Shown here in pieces: positions 1 to 7,531 of a stretch of 14,182 nt of DNA. A program made the position numbers and the translations under genes. The notes under the pieces were generated by a model. The model was not told where the DNA came from. It ran no database searches and worked only from the letters and a program-made list of their open reading frames with translations. Each line of letters opens with the position of its first letter. The first letter of the stretch is position 1. Where the stretch lies: contig JBGTKH010000037.1 of the NCBI GenBank assembly GCA_041744735.1, positions 1 to 14,182 of the forward strand. The letters are read 5' to 3'. Source of the stretch: JBGTKH01 sp041744735 (GTDB lineage: Bacteria > Planctomycetota > Planctomycetia > Pirellulales > Pirellulaceae).

Positions 1-399
1 AGCGGCTCCAGCGCGTCGGATATCGGCGTCAGCAGCGTGCTGCGTAAAGATCCGTCGAAATTCGCGGCCAGCCGCGGCGGAATCGGCGCCGATACCGAAA
101 CGGCCGTCGCGTTGGCCGGCCTGCTGGACCAACCGCTGCCGTCGTTAGGCGGTGGGTCGCTGTCCGGTTTGTACGATCGCCTGGCCAGCGACGTGACGCA
201 GGGTGCTGCTGCGTCGCGCGCCGTGGCCGAAGGCTTTCGTGTGTTCCAGAAAACTCTAGAAGGGCAACAACTGTCGGTAAGCGGCGTGAACATCGACGAG
301 GAAGCGATCAAGATGATCATGTATCAACGTGCCTTCCAAGCCTCCGCGCGTTTTGTATCGACGATCAGTGACTTGCTGAACGTGTTGGTCAATTTGTAA
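1..399 (+). CDS. flgK: Flagellar hook-associated protein 1, C-terminal part (FlgK)
   Basis: The reading frame is open from the first base, so this is the 3' end of a gene that begins outside the window; an internal ATG at 37 is not its start. The visible 132 residues end in the typical C-terminal segment of FlgK: a GVNIDEEAIKMIMYQ stretch followed by RAFQASARFVSTISDLLNVL. In this axial-protein family that segment folds with the N-terminus into the D0 helical bundle at the hook-filament junction. FlgK joins the hook to the first filament junction ring and is exported by the flagellar type III system. The stop lies 11 nt before flgL, so the two are almost certainly co-transcribed, as is usual for this pair. 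Confidence 0.93.
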   Translation, partial: SGSSASDIGVSSVLRKDPSKFAASRGGIGADTETAVALAGLLDQPLPSLGGGSLSGLYDRLASDVTQGAAASRAVAEGFRVFQKTLEGQQLSVSGVNIDEEAIKMIMYQRAFQASARFVSTISDLLNVLVNL

Positions 400-410
400 A
401 GGAAGCGCGC

Positions 411-2387
411 ATGGCCGGCATCTTTCCGATTCCGACGGGCCGCAGCGCCGATATGCTGGTGCAGCGCCGGCTGCTGTCGCAATTGAGCTTCGACCAATTG
501 GAAGTGGTGCGGCTGCAAAATCAGTTGAGTACTGGGCGGCGGATTAGTGCACCGAGCGAAGACGCGCCCGCTGCGTTGCGCGCGATGGAGTTGCAGCGCG
601 TGCTGGAGCAGAAGGCGCAAGCCAAAGTCAACCTGAGCGCCAGCCAATCTTACTTGAGTGCCAGCGACAACGCGATCTCGGACGTGGCTCGGCTGCTGTC
701 GGACGTGCGTGGGCTGGCCGTCGGTGCGGCGGATTCGACCAGCGGCGAGGCGCAGCGGCAAGCGGCTGCTCAAGAGGTTCGCGAGTCGATCAAGCAACTG
801 ATAAATATCGGCAATCAGCAGTTTCGCGGCCGGTCGCTGTTCGGCGGATCGGAAACTGCGCTCGCGCCGTTTGCCTACGACGGCGAATATATTGTCTACC
901 GCGGCAACGAGGCTCAACTGCGCAGCTTTGCTGATCTGAACGCCTTGTTCGGCACGAACGTTTCCGGCCACGAACTGTTCGGCGCCGTGTCACCCGCGGT
1001 GCAAGGCAGCGCGGACCTGAATCCCGCGCTGACCGCGCAGACTCGCTTGAACGACCTGCGTGGCGGTTTGGGAGTGCACGCCGGCAGCATTCGCATTTCC
1101 GACGGTAACTCAGCGCGCGTCATCGACCTCAGCACCGCGACAACGGTTGGCGACGTCGCGCGGCTGATTGAAAACAATCCGCCGGACGGACGGCAGGTGA
1201 CCGTGACAATTACAGCCACCGGGCTGTCGATCGACCTTGATGATGCGGGCGGCGGAAATCTTACCGTTCGAGAAGTGGCCAGCGGCAAGACGGCATCGGA
1301 CTTGGGAATACTAAATGTATTAGGCACAGGTACCAATCCGATCGTGGGCCAGGATCTGAATCCGAAGTTGAGCCTGACGACGAAGCTGTCCGACCTGTTT
1401 GGCGGTCCGGGCGGTGGCGTGTTGTTTGATCAAAGCTCGGGAGTGCAAATCGTCAACGGCGGCAAGACGTTCACGTTGGATTTTCAGGGTGCTGAAACGG
1501 TCGAGGATTTGTTGAACGTGTTCAATGCCGCCGGCGCGAATCTACTGGCCTCGATCAGCGAGACGGGCAATGGCATCAACGTCCGCTCGCGGCTCAGCGG
1601 CGCTGATTTTTCGATCGGCGAAAACGGCGGCGCGACGGCCGAGCAGCTTGGCATTCGTTCGTTTACTCGCGGCACGCTGTTGAACGACTTGAATCACGGT
1701 CAGGGCACAGCGGCCGCAGCGGGCACGGACTTCACGATTCGCCGCACGGACGGCGTCGAGTTGGCCATCGACATTTCGTCGGCCAACTCGATCGGCGACG
1801 TAATCGACTTGATCAACGGTCACATCGACAATCAAGACCCGCTAACTGCTGTCGTTGCACGGCTGGCGACCGTCGGCAACGGCGTCGAGTTAGTAGACAA
1901 CAACGCTAGCGGCACCGGGCCGTTGACCATTCGCCGTGAGGTCACCAGCCAAGCCGCGTGGGAATTGGGGCTTGTCGCACGCGGGGAAACCGAGACCGTG
2001 GCGGCTGCCGGAGTGCCGTCGGTGTTAGTCGGCCGTGACGTGAATCCACAGGAAACCAAAGGCGTATTCAATTCACTGTTGCGGCTGAACAACGCACTGA
2101 CGGAATTCGACTTGGCACAAATCAGCCGCACGACCGGGCTACTGGATGACGACTTCGATCGTGTCAATTACTCGCGCGCGGAGATTGGCGCGCGAGCAAG
2201 AAGTTTGGACGCCCTGCAGCAGCGGTTGGAGAACGAAGACATCGAGCTACGATCGGCATTATCGTTAGACCTTGACGTCGACCTGGTGCAGGCCATTTCA
2301 GAGCTAACCGCACGACAGGCGTCGCTCGAGGCGTCGTTGCGGTCCATCGGCCGGACATTCCAATTGTCGCTGTTAAACTTCCTGTAA
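411..2387 (+). CDS. flgL: Flagellar hook-associated protein 3, enlarged (FlgL)
   Basis: FlgL forms the second hook-filament junction layer, between FlgK and flagellin. The ATG has an AAAGGA-type ribosome site just upstream, within the short gap after flgK. Residues 1-150 carry the flagellin-like N-terminal helices (for example LQNQLSTGRRISAPSEDAP near 35-53), and residues 555-658 the C-terminal helices, ending in SLLNFL. At 658 residues it is about twice the length of the enteric protein (a little over 300). The excess is a central region of three tandem units of roughly 100 residues (about 205-302, 319-416 and 422-522). Each has a TVGDVARLI / TVEDLLNVF / SIGDVIDLI helix, a glycine-rich hairpin and a final (S/A)xxLGI or WELGL motif. 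They resemble the flagellin hook IN motif. The family call is secure from both ends; the nature of the repeats is inferred from their internal similarity. Confidence 0.92.
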   Translation: MAGIFPIPTGRSADMLVQRRLLSQLSFDQLEVVRLQNQLSTGRRISAPSEDAPAALRAMELQRVLEQKAQAKVNLSASQSYLSASDNAISDVARLLSDVRGLAVGAADSTSGEAQRQAAAQEVRESIKQLINIGNQQFRGRSLFGGSETALAPFAYDGEYIVYRGNEAQLRSFADLNALFGTNVSGHELFGAVSPAVQGSADLNPALTAQTRLNDLRGGLGVHAGSIRISDGNSARVIDLSTATTVGDVARLIENNPPDGRQVTVTITATGLSIDLDDAGGGNLTVREVASGKTASDLGILNVLGTGTNPIVGQDLNPKLSLTTKLSDLFGGPGGGVLFDQSSGVQIVNGGKTFTLDFQGAETVEDLLNVFNAAGANLLASISETGNGINVRSRLSGADFSIGENGGATAEQLGIRSFTRGTLLNDLNHGQGTAAAAGTDFTIRRTDGVELAIDISSANSIGDVIDLINGHIDNQDPLTAVVARLATVGNGVELVDNNASGTGPLTIRREVTSQAAWELGLVARGETETVAAAGVPSVLVGRDVNPQETKGVFNSLLRLNNALTEFDLAQISRTTGLLDDDFDRVNYSRAEIGARARSLDALQQRLENEDIELRSALSLDLDVDLVQAISELTARQASLEASLRSIGRTFQLSLLNFL

Positions 2388-2462
2388 TGCGGATTTTTCT
2401 GGCCTTGCGGATGCTTCCTAGCCGATGAGAGAAGTAGGTCTTTAGCAAAGGCGGGTACAAGC

Positions 2463-2903
2463 ATGAAAATCACGACGACACGTTTTGGCTCGGTGCAAAT
2501 CGAAGCGGACGACATTCTGCTGTTCCCCGCCGGATTGGCCGGCTTCGAGGATTGCCGGCATTGGGTCGTGCTGGCCGACGCGAACAACGAGTCGGTCGGT
2601 TGGCTGCAATGCGTGTCGCGGGCCGATTTGGCACTGGCCGTCGTCAGCCCGCGGCGTTTCGCGCCCGATTATCAGGTGCGCGTGACGCGCAGCCAGTTAG
2701 CACCGCTACAACTGGAAGCGCTCGACCGGGCGTACGTATTAACTGTGGTCAGCAAGGACGCCGCTCATCTCACGCTGAACCTTAAAGCCCCGTTGATCAT
2801 CAATCTCGACCGCCGGCTGGGGCGGCAGGTGATCACTTGTGACGAGCAGCCGGTGCAGTTCCCGGTGGCACACGTACCCGCGCCGCTGCGCAAAAGTGCG
2901 TGA
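2463..2903 (+). CDS. fliW: Flagellar assembly factor FliW
   Basis: This 146-residue protein has the whole FliW pattern: an N-terminal FGSVQIEADDILLFPAGLAGFED segment (about residues 8-30, shown here only as its key features FP, GL and GFE), WLQC near 47-50, a YxVRV strand, and the C-terminal LNLKAPLIINLDRRLGRQV segment. FliW binds flagellin and also binds CsrA. In Bacillus subtilis, FliW freed from flagellin sequesters CsrA and so relieves repression of flagellin translation. Here fliW lies directly before csrA and fliC, which fits that role. An AAAGG lies 11 nt before the ATG. The last codons and the stop belong to a 16-bp sequence repeated 67 bp downstream. Confidence 0.93.
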   Translation: MKITTTRFGSVQIEADDILLFPAGLAGFEDCRHWVVLADANNESVGWLQCVSRADLALAVVSPRRFAPDYQVRVTRSQLAPLQLEALDRAYVLTVVSKDAAHLTLNLKAPLIINLDRRLGRQVITCDEQPVQFPVAHVPAPLRKSA

Positions 2904-2971
2904 TCGTCCTGTAGCTTGGCTCTCCGAGCCGAGCATCTTCGTCCCGTTCCGGCACCGCAAAAGTGCGTGAT
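2889..2971. repeat. 16-bp direct repeat at the fliW 3' end
   Basis: CGCAAAAGTGCGTGAT occurs exactly at 2889-2904, where it encodes the last four residues (RKSA) and stop of FliW, and again at 2956-2971, inside the REP-bounded element that follows. The period is 67 bp. The second copy is non-coding. Confidence 0.8.
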
Positions 2972-2991
2972 ACAGCCGTTGTGGCCGCTAC
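2911..2991. repeat. REPIN-like element after fliW
   Basis: The left side (2911-2933) is GTAG followed by an 8-bp stem (CTTGGCTC with GAGCCGAG, one G-T pair) and a 3-nt loop. The right side, read on the minus strand from 2991 to 2973, is GTAG followed by a 5-bp stem (CGGCC with GGCTG, one G-T pair) and the loop ACAAC. The element is thus bounded by GTAG and CTAC like the others in this window, and begins 7 nt after the fliW stop. The right hairpin is shorter than the window's usual 8-bp form, so the pairing as a doublet is less certain here. Confidence 0.6.
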
Positions 2992-3153
2992 ATCGGTAAC
3001 CTCGCCTGCTCTTCTGATTGCGCAGCGTCATCGCGGCCGATAGTTGCTCCAGGCGATGCAAGGCGGAAACTATTCCGCCGCAAGCCGCCGAGATACGCAA
3101 CACTCCTTATCGGCCCACAAGCCGGCCGCAAGACGCACAGGAAGGAGCCAACG

Positions 3154-3369
3154 ATGCTGGTTCTGTCGAGACATCGAGACGAGAGCATCATGATCGGCGA
3201 CGACATTGTCATCACCATCGTTGACATTCGCGGGGACAAAGTGCGGCTGGGGATCGCGGCGCCGCAGGATATTCCCGTGCATCGCCAGGAAGTTTATGAA
3301 GCGATTCAGCGAGAGAATAAGAAGGCCAGCCACGTGCGGCCGTCAGAGACTCGCGATTTGGGAAAGTGA
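3154..3369 (+). CDS. csrA: Translational regulator CsrA
   Basis: This 71-residue protein is a full-length CsrA/RsmA homologue. It has the N-terminal strand MLVLSRHRDESIMIGDDI and the C-terminal RNA-contacting segment RLGIAAPQDIPVHRQEVYEAI, with the conserved GIxAP, VHRxEVY and the arginine of VHR. CsrA dimers bind GGA motifs in mRNA leaders and usually block ribosome access; in flagellate species with FliW the main target is often flagellin mRNA. A strong ribosome site, AGGAAGGAG at 3139-3147, supports the ATG. It lies between fliW and fliC, the expected context for the FliW-CsrA-flagellin switch. The charged tail after residue 58 is longer than in the E. coli protein and poorly conserved. 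Confidence 0.95.
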   Translation: MLVLSRHRDESIMIGDDIVITIVDIRGDKVRLGIAAPQDIPVHRQEVYEAIQRENKKASHVRPSETRDLGK

Positions 3370-3419
3370 CGACCAAGTGGACATCTCAAAAATTAGCTGC
3401 GCAAAATTTGCAGATTACC

Positions 3420-3447
3420 TAAAGTGCACAAACTAGCACGACGATAT
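3420..3447 (+). promoter_or_regulatory. Sigma-28 (FliA)-type promoter for fliC
   Basis: TAAAGTGC at 3420-3427 is followed after 12 nt by GACGATAT at 3440-3447. The known sigma-28/sigma-D consensus is TAAA(GTTT) with GCCGATA(A/T) about 15-16 nt after the TAAA; here the spacing from TAAA is 16 nt and the -10 element differs at one or two positions. Transcription would begin near 3454-3457, about 265 nt before the fliC ATG. The match is seen directly; its use is inferred. Confidence 0.72.
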
Positions 3448-3454
3448 TCGCTGT

Positions 3455-3721
3455 TAGATGACCCGGCGGGCCGGAACCGAGGCGCACAGCGCGCGGCATG
3501 CGGGCAGGGCATGACAACCGGTTTCGGCAGGTGCCGGAAAACGAACACCCAGGAAGGGCGCTTCGCGAGCGGACAGGATGACAACAAGAACCCAGTAAAG
3601 GGCTGTGTTTCCACGCAGGGGCAGTTTCCCGTCGTGCTGAGCAGCCAAATGTTCCGGCCACGCGCTCCACATCAGCCGGACAGGAAAACAACGTAGTCCT
3701 CATTAGAGAAGGGTGTCTGGC
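3455..3721 (+). promoter_or_regulatory. Long fliC leader with candidate CsrA sites
   Basis: This stretch between the promoter and the fliC ATG has no credible gene. It carries seven GGA triplets, at 3473, 3536, 3552, 3571, 3576, 3678 and 3683. Four of them come in two near-identical blocks, GGACAGGATGACAAC at 3571-3585 and GGACAGGAAAACAAC at 3678-3692, each with two GGA triplets 5 nt apart. GGA is the core of the CsrA recognition site. The ribosome site is AGAAGGG (about 3706-3712) and contains no GGA itself, so repression would need sites further upstream or RNA folding. The presence of the motifs is a fact; CsrA binding is inferred from the neighbouring csrA and fliW. Confidence 0.55.
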
Positions 3722-5119
3722 ATGACCCGCATTAACACGAACGTCAGTTCCTTTGTCGCTCAGAAAACTCTCGCCCGCTCCAACGCCGACCTGCAAACGG
3801 CGCTGACCCGCTTGAGCACGGGTTTGCGAATCAACGTCGGAAAGGACGACCCGGCCGGTTTGATCGCCAGCGAGAATCTTCGCCGCGATATCACCAGCAT
3901 TCAAAAGGCGGTCAGCAACACGGAACGGGCCAGCCAGTTGATCGCGACGGCTGACAGCGCTTTGGGCCAAGTCAGTTCACTTTTGAACGATGTCCGAGGG
4001 CTAGTTACGGAAGCCGCGAACTCGGGTGCACTCAGCAGCGAACAGATTGCCGCCAATCAATTGCAAGTCGACGCGTCCTTGGAAGCCATCAACCGGATCG
4101 CCGCCATCACCACGTTTCAAGGCCGGAAGATTCTGGACGGCAGCCTGGACTTCATCACGACGGCGGGCGCAGGCTTTGCCAACATCGCGGACTTGACCAT
4201 CAATCAAGCCAACTTGCACACTTCGACGGGCACAGTTGCCGTGACGATCGACGTTACTACGGAAGCCACGCAGGCGACCGTCACGGGACCGGGCGGTCCT
4301 TTGGCCGGAGACGCGGTGGTGCAAATCGCCGGTAACAAGGGATCCGAGGTGTTTAACTTTGCTGCCGGCACGACACTCGCACAGATCCGCGACGCGGTAA
4401 ATCTGCTCTCGGATTCGACGGGCGTGGAAGCGGCGATTGTGGGTGCTGACGTGGTGTTCAACTCGGTCGGCTACGGCACCGATCAATTCGTGGACGTGCA
4501 AGCCATTAGCGGCACGTTCACCGGGTCCGGCACGCGAAATGTTGGCACGGATATTGTTGCCAATGTCAACGGCACCAGCGCCCAAGGCAAGGGCAACAAT
4601 TTGACGCTGCACACTGCCACGCTCGACCTCAGCGTCTCGGTGGTCGCGGCTGTCGGTGCGCCCTACACGGCGAATTTCACGATCACCGGCGGTGGAGCCC
4701 TGTTTCAGTTGGGTCCCGATGTGGTCGGAAACCAGCAGGCTCGGATCGGCATCACCAGCCTCAACACCGCCCAACTCGGAGGCGTGAACGGGCGACTCTT
4801 TGAGTTGCGTTCGGGCGGTACGAAGGCGCTTGATACCGATGCCAGTGGCGCTGCCTCGGTGGTTGATGAAGTGATTAGCAAAGTGACCCAATTGCGTGGC
4901 CGCTTGGGTGCCTTCCAGCGCACCACGCTGGACACAAACATCGCCTCGCTGAACGACACGGTGGCCAACTTGACCGAGGCCGAAAGCTCGATTCGCGACG
5001 CCGACTTCGCCACGGAAACAGCCAAGCTGACGCGAGCCCAAATCCTCGTGCAGTCCGGCACTGCCGTGTTGCAAATCGCCAACCAGAACCCGCAAAACGT
5101 GTTGGCTCTGCTGCGGTAA
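3722..5119 (+). CDS. fliC: Flagellin (FliC)
   Basis: Flagellin is the polymerising subunit of the filament. From the ATG at 3722 the protein has 465 residues. I prefer this start to the GTG at 3713 because AGAAGGG ends 9 nt before the ATG, and MTRINTNVSSFVAQ matches normal flagellin N-termini. Residues 1 to about 140 form the N-terminal D0/D1 helices, with TRLSTGLRINVGKDDPAGL and the NRIAAITTFQGRKILDGS segment. Residues about 375-465 form the C-terminal D1/D0 helices, ending in VLQIANQNPQNVLALL. The middle, about 145-370, is a beta-rich variable domain with flagellin-IN-like character and would face outward on the filament. It has its own promoter and leader, and is followed by a terminator-like hairpin, so it is probably expressed as a single abundant transcript. 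FliS and FliW are its expected partners. Confidence 0.95.
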   Translation: MTRINTNVSSFVAQKTLARSNADLQTALTRLSTGLRINVGKDDPAGLIASENLRRDITSIQKAVSNTERASQLIATADSALGQVSSLLNDVRGLVTEAANSGALSSEQIAANQLQVDASLEAINRIAAITTFQGRKILDGSLDFITTAGAGFANIADLTINQANLHTSTGTVAVTIDVTTEATQATVTGPGGPLAGDAVVQIAGNKGSEVFNFAAGTTLAQIRDAVNLLSDSTGVEAAIVGADVVFNSVGYGTDQFVDVQAISGTFTGSGTRNVGTDIVANVNGTSAQGKGNNLTLHTATLDLSVSVVAAVGAPYTANFTITGGGALFQLGPDVVGNQQARIGITSLNTAQLGGVNGRLFELRSGGTKALDTDASGAASVVDEVISKVTQLRGRLGAFQRTTLDTNIASLNDTVANLTEAESSIRDADFATETAKLTRAQILVQSGTAVLQIANQNPQNVLALLR

Positions 5120-5149
5120 GGCCCGGGTTGAAATTTCGACGAACCATCC

Positions 5150-5186
5150 GACCGCCGATGCCTGACATCCCGTCGCATCGGCGGTC
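5150..5186 (+). terminator. Terminator-like hairpin after fliC
   Basis: A perfect 12-bp inverted repeat (GACCGCCGATGC at 5150-5161 and its complement at 5175-5186) with a 13-nt loop starts 30 nt after the fliC stop. The following GTGCTGTTT is only a weak T-tract, so intrinsic termination is likely but may be partial. Confidence 0.62.
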
Positions 5187-5353
5187 GTGCTGTTTCCAGG
5201 CCACATCACGCCCGGCTCTGCCCAAACTTTGGGTGGCTGGCACGTCTGCTTGTAGAAATCCAACTAAAGGCCCGAAGGTCTCCAGCCCGAAGACAAGAAG
5301 ACGAGACGCTGCGTACATCTTTACGATTCACGCTCGGCCGAGGCAGCCGTAAC

Positions 5354-6712
5354 ATGGGGAGAATTCAATCGTCGGTCGGCTTGATCACCGGAGTGCCGAT
5401 TGCGGACACGGTCGATCAGCTCATCTCCATCTCCGCGCGGCCGCGCGACCTGCTCGTCTCGCGCACCACGCAGCTCAAGCAGCAGCAGGTCGCGATCAGC
5501 CAACTGACCGCGCTGGTCATCGGTGTGCAACTGGCGGCCGACAAGCTCGGCAAGCCCGACACGTTCAACAAGACGGAAGTTACCTCGTCCAACACCGAAT
5601 CGCTGTCAGCCACAGTGACCGGCTCGCCATCGATCGGCACGTATCAATTGACTCCCGTGCAGTTGGCGCAATCGCACCAGTTGCTCAGCGCCGGTGTGGC
5701 CAGTCGTACTGACCCGATCGGCGAGGGCACTTTTGCCTTTCGCGTCGGCGGAGTGTCAAGCTATAGTGTCCAGGTTGACGCCGATGATTCGCTGACCGAT
5801 TTGGCGGACAAGATCAATGCGCTGAATTCGGGCATTACGGCCACGGTGATTAACGATGGTTCGAGCGGCACGCCGTATCGCCTGTCGCTGGTCAGCCAGA
5901 AGTCCGGCACGGTTGGCGAAATCACCATCGACGCGACCCCCGGCGGGCTGACATTTCAGGAAATTGCCGCCGCTCGCGACGCCGTGCTGCGAATTGGCGA
6001 GGCGGGCAGCGGCGTTCAGGTCACCTCGTCCTCGAACGAGTTCTCCAACGTCATTGACGGACTTAAACTAACGCTGCAAAGGACGTCCGCCGACCCGGTG
6101 ACCGTGACCGTGAAAGGCACCGACAGTGAACTGGTCGCCAATGCCAATCTGTTTGTCGAGCAGTACAACAAGCTGCGCGATGCGCTAGCGGAACTGACAA
6201 AGTTCAATCCGGCCGACAATTCCACGGGCCTCCTGTTCGGTTCGAATGAGGCCCTGCGAATCGAATCCACGCTGTCGAGTCTGCTGTCCCGCCGCTTCGC
6301 CGGCGCGGGAAGCATTGTGTCGCTCGACGCCGTGGGCATCAGCTTGAACGACGATGGAAAACTGGCCCTCGACAGCCAGAAGCTGCGCGATCGCTACGCC
6401 GCCGATCCCGCCGCGGTGAAAGAGTTTTTCACACACAAGGACTTCGGTGTCGCGAAGAGGTTCAACGACGTGGTCGAATCGCTGGCTGGCGAAGGCAACT
6501 CGCTGCTGATCAACCGCACGCTCGCACTGCAACGCAAAATCGAGATCAACCAAGCACGAGTCGCCACATTCAACGAGCGACTGGCGCGCGAACGCGAGCG
6601 GCTGCTCAAGGAGTTCTTCGATTTAGAAAACGTGATCGGCAAGCTGCAGTCGAGCCTCACGGCGATTACTAACCTGCAGCCCATCCCACCGCTAGGCAGC
6701 AGTAACGGATGA
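5354..6712 (+). CDS. fliD: Flagellar filament cap protein (FliD)
   Basis: FliD forms the cap at the filament tip and helps incoming flagellin fold into place. The 452-residue product begins with the FliD N-terminal pattern (SVGLITGVPIADTVDQLISI, then a run of polar helix with QLTALVIGVQLAADKLGK near 49-66). The SATVTGSPSIGTYQLTPVQLAQSHQL segment follows, typical of the FliD_N domain. The C-terminal domain, from about residue 215, contains NLFVEQYNKLRDALAELT and FGSNEALRIESTLSSLL, and near its end KEFF. A charged coiled coil lies at about 390-435. This is close to the usual FliD length. The ATG has only a weak GAGG upstream. It is followed directly by a large palindrome and then fliS, the usual fliD-fliS order. 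Confidence 0.93.
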   Translation: MGRIQSSVGLITGVPIADTVDQLISISARPRDLLVSRTTQLKQQQVAISQLTALVIGVQLAADKLGKPDTFNKTEVTSSNTESLSATVTGSPSIGTYQLTPVQLAQSHQLLSAGVASRTDPIGEGTFAFRVGGVSSYSVQVDADDSLTDLADKINALNSGITATVINDGSSGTPYRLSLVSQKSGTVGEITIDATPGGLTFQEIAAARDAVLRIGEAGSGVQVTSSSNEFSNVIDGLKLTLQRTSADPVTVTVKGTDSELVANANLFVEQYNKLRDALAELTKFNPADNSTGLLFGSNEALRIESTLSSLLSRRFAGAGSIVSLDAVGISLNDDGKLALDSQKLRDRYAADPAAVKEFFTHKDFGVAKRFNDVVESLAGEGNSLLINRTLALQRKIEINQARVATFNERLARERERLLKEFFDLENVIGKLQSSLTAITNLQPIPPLGSSNG

Positions 6713-6719
6713 TCCACCG

Positions 6720-6820
6720 GTCGTTTAACCCGAAGCCGCAGGCGAGGGAGTAGGTCAGTACCGGCGTAGTATTCGTTGGCATTCCCTCTTTCCCTCGCCT
6801 TCGGCTACGGGTTAAACGAC
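6720..6820. repeat. Large palindrome between fliD and fliS
   Basis: The 30-nt arms at 6720-6749 and 6791-6820 are inverted copies matching at 28 of 30 positions, with a 41-nt spacer. The arms contain GTTTAACCC at the outside and GGCGAGGGA at the inside. The right arm holds GTAGCC on the minus strand, but it does not form the GTAG plus 8-bp hairpin seen elsewhere in the window. The element starts 8 nt after the fliD stop and could fold into a very stable hairpin that reduces read-through into fliS. Confidence 0.85.
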
Positions 6821-6888
6821 TTGATGCCACATTGGCGGGTAAGAGTCAGCTTGGCAAACCGTCCTAAGTACAAGAAGATATCCCGCCG

Positions 6889-7347
6889 ATGGACACCACC
6901 GCTCGCGACGCCTACCTCGAAACGCAATTGCTCACAGCGCCGCCGCAAAAGTTGCGGCTGGTGCTGATCGACGGCGCGGTCCGTTTCGCCCGCAAGACGC
7001 TCGAACATTGGGACGCGGGACGGAACGAAGAGGCCTGCGAATCGTTGATTCGCTGCCGTGAGATCGTGAGCGAATTGCTGTCGTCTGTCAAAATCGACGA
7101 GTCGCCGCTGGCCCGCACAGTGGCCAGCGTGTACACATTTTTGTTTCAGTTGCTCACCGAAGCCCAACTCCGCCGCGACGGGCAAAAACTTCAAGCCGCT
7201 ATCAAGATTCTGGAAGTCGAACGCGAGACCTGGCAACATGTCTGCCAACAATCACTCGCCGGTCCCAACCGCGGCACCCACCAGGGACTTCCGCCGGCTC
7301 AAATCTCAGAGACACCTCACACGGGCAGTTTCTCGCTCGAAGCCTAG
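6889..7347 (+). CDS. fliS: Flagellin export chaperone FliS
   Basis: FliS is a small helical cytoplasmic protein that binds the C-terminal helices of flagellin, keeps it from polymerising and delivers it to the export gate. The 152 residues show the family's four-helix pattern: an N-terminal DAYLETQLLTAPPQKLRLVLIDGA segment (about 7-30, with the conserved AYLET, PQKL and LIDGA elements), a middle ERRGDWA-like helix (here ARKTLEHWDAGRNEEA), and a VASVYTFLFQLLTEA helix near 80-95. The last 30 or so residues (PNRGTHQGLPP onward) are an unstructured, non-conserved tail. It lies after fliD as in most flagellar loci. The ribosome site is weak. Confidence 0.88.
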   Translation: MDTTARDAYLETQLLTAPPQKLRLVLIDGAVRFARKTLEHWDAGRNEEACESLIRCREIVSELLSSVKIDESPLARTVASVYTFLFQLLTEAQLRRDGQKLQAAIKILEVERETWQHVCQQSLAGPNRGTHQGLPPAQISETPHTGSFSLEA

Positions 7348-7363
7348 ACGGCATTTCAAAACC

Positions 7364-7428
7364 GTAGCTGCACTCGCCAGAGTGCGGATGGTTGCCGCAA
7401 GAACCCGCGTTCTGGCGAACACAGCTAC
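7364..7428. repeat. REPIN-like inverted pair between fliS and mqnD
   Basis: Two 24-nt units lie head to head: 7364-7387 on plus and 7405-7428 on minus, with a 17-nt spacer. Each is GTAG, an 8-nt stem strand, the loop GCCA, and the other stem strand. The left stem is CTGCACTC with GAGTGCGG; the right stem is CTGTGTTC with GAACGCGG. The two arms differ at five positions, and most of these are paired changes that keep the small hairpins intact. The element starts 16 nt after the fliS stop. Confidence 0.85.
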
Positions 7429-7531
7429 GTCCTCTCGCCAATGCTGCCAAGTTAAATCGCATCGATCGTTGCGGTCCAACCCTAGGTGCGAATTCGACCC
7501 GTGCTTGCACGCTCGAAGATGTTACTTCATT

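Noticed and set aside
3036..3043. GCCGATAG upstream of csrA as a sigma-28 -10 element.
   Set aside because: No TAAA-like -35 element lies at a suitable distance upstream.
3713..3721. GTG at 3713 as the flagellin start.
   Set aside because: It would overlap the ribosome site and add three residues not typical of flagellin; ATG 3722 fits better.
4001..5263. A 420-residue minus-strand open frame opposite fliC.
   Set aside because: It is fully antisense to flagellin and has no domain-like pattern.
5265..5293. Possible sigma-28 promoter before fliD (TAAAGGCC, then CCCGAAGA after 13 nt).
   Set aside because: Only five of eight -10 positions match and the spacing is one nt too long; not strong enough to list as a feature.
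7238..7531. Extension of mqnD upstream to 7238.
   Set aside because: It overlaps fliS, reads through the REP pair, and encodes arginine-rich low-complexity sequence unlike MqnD N-termini.
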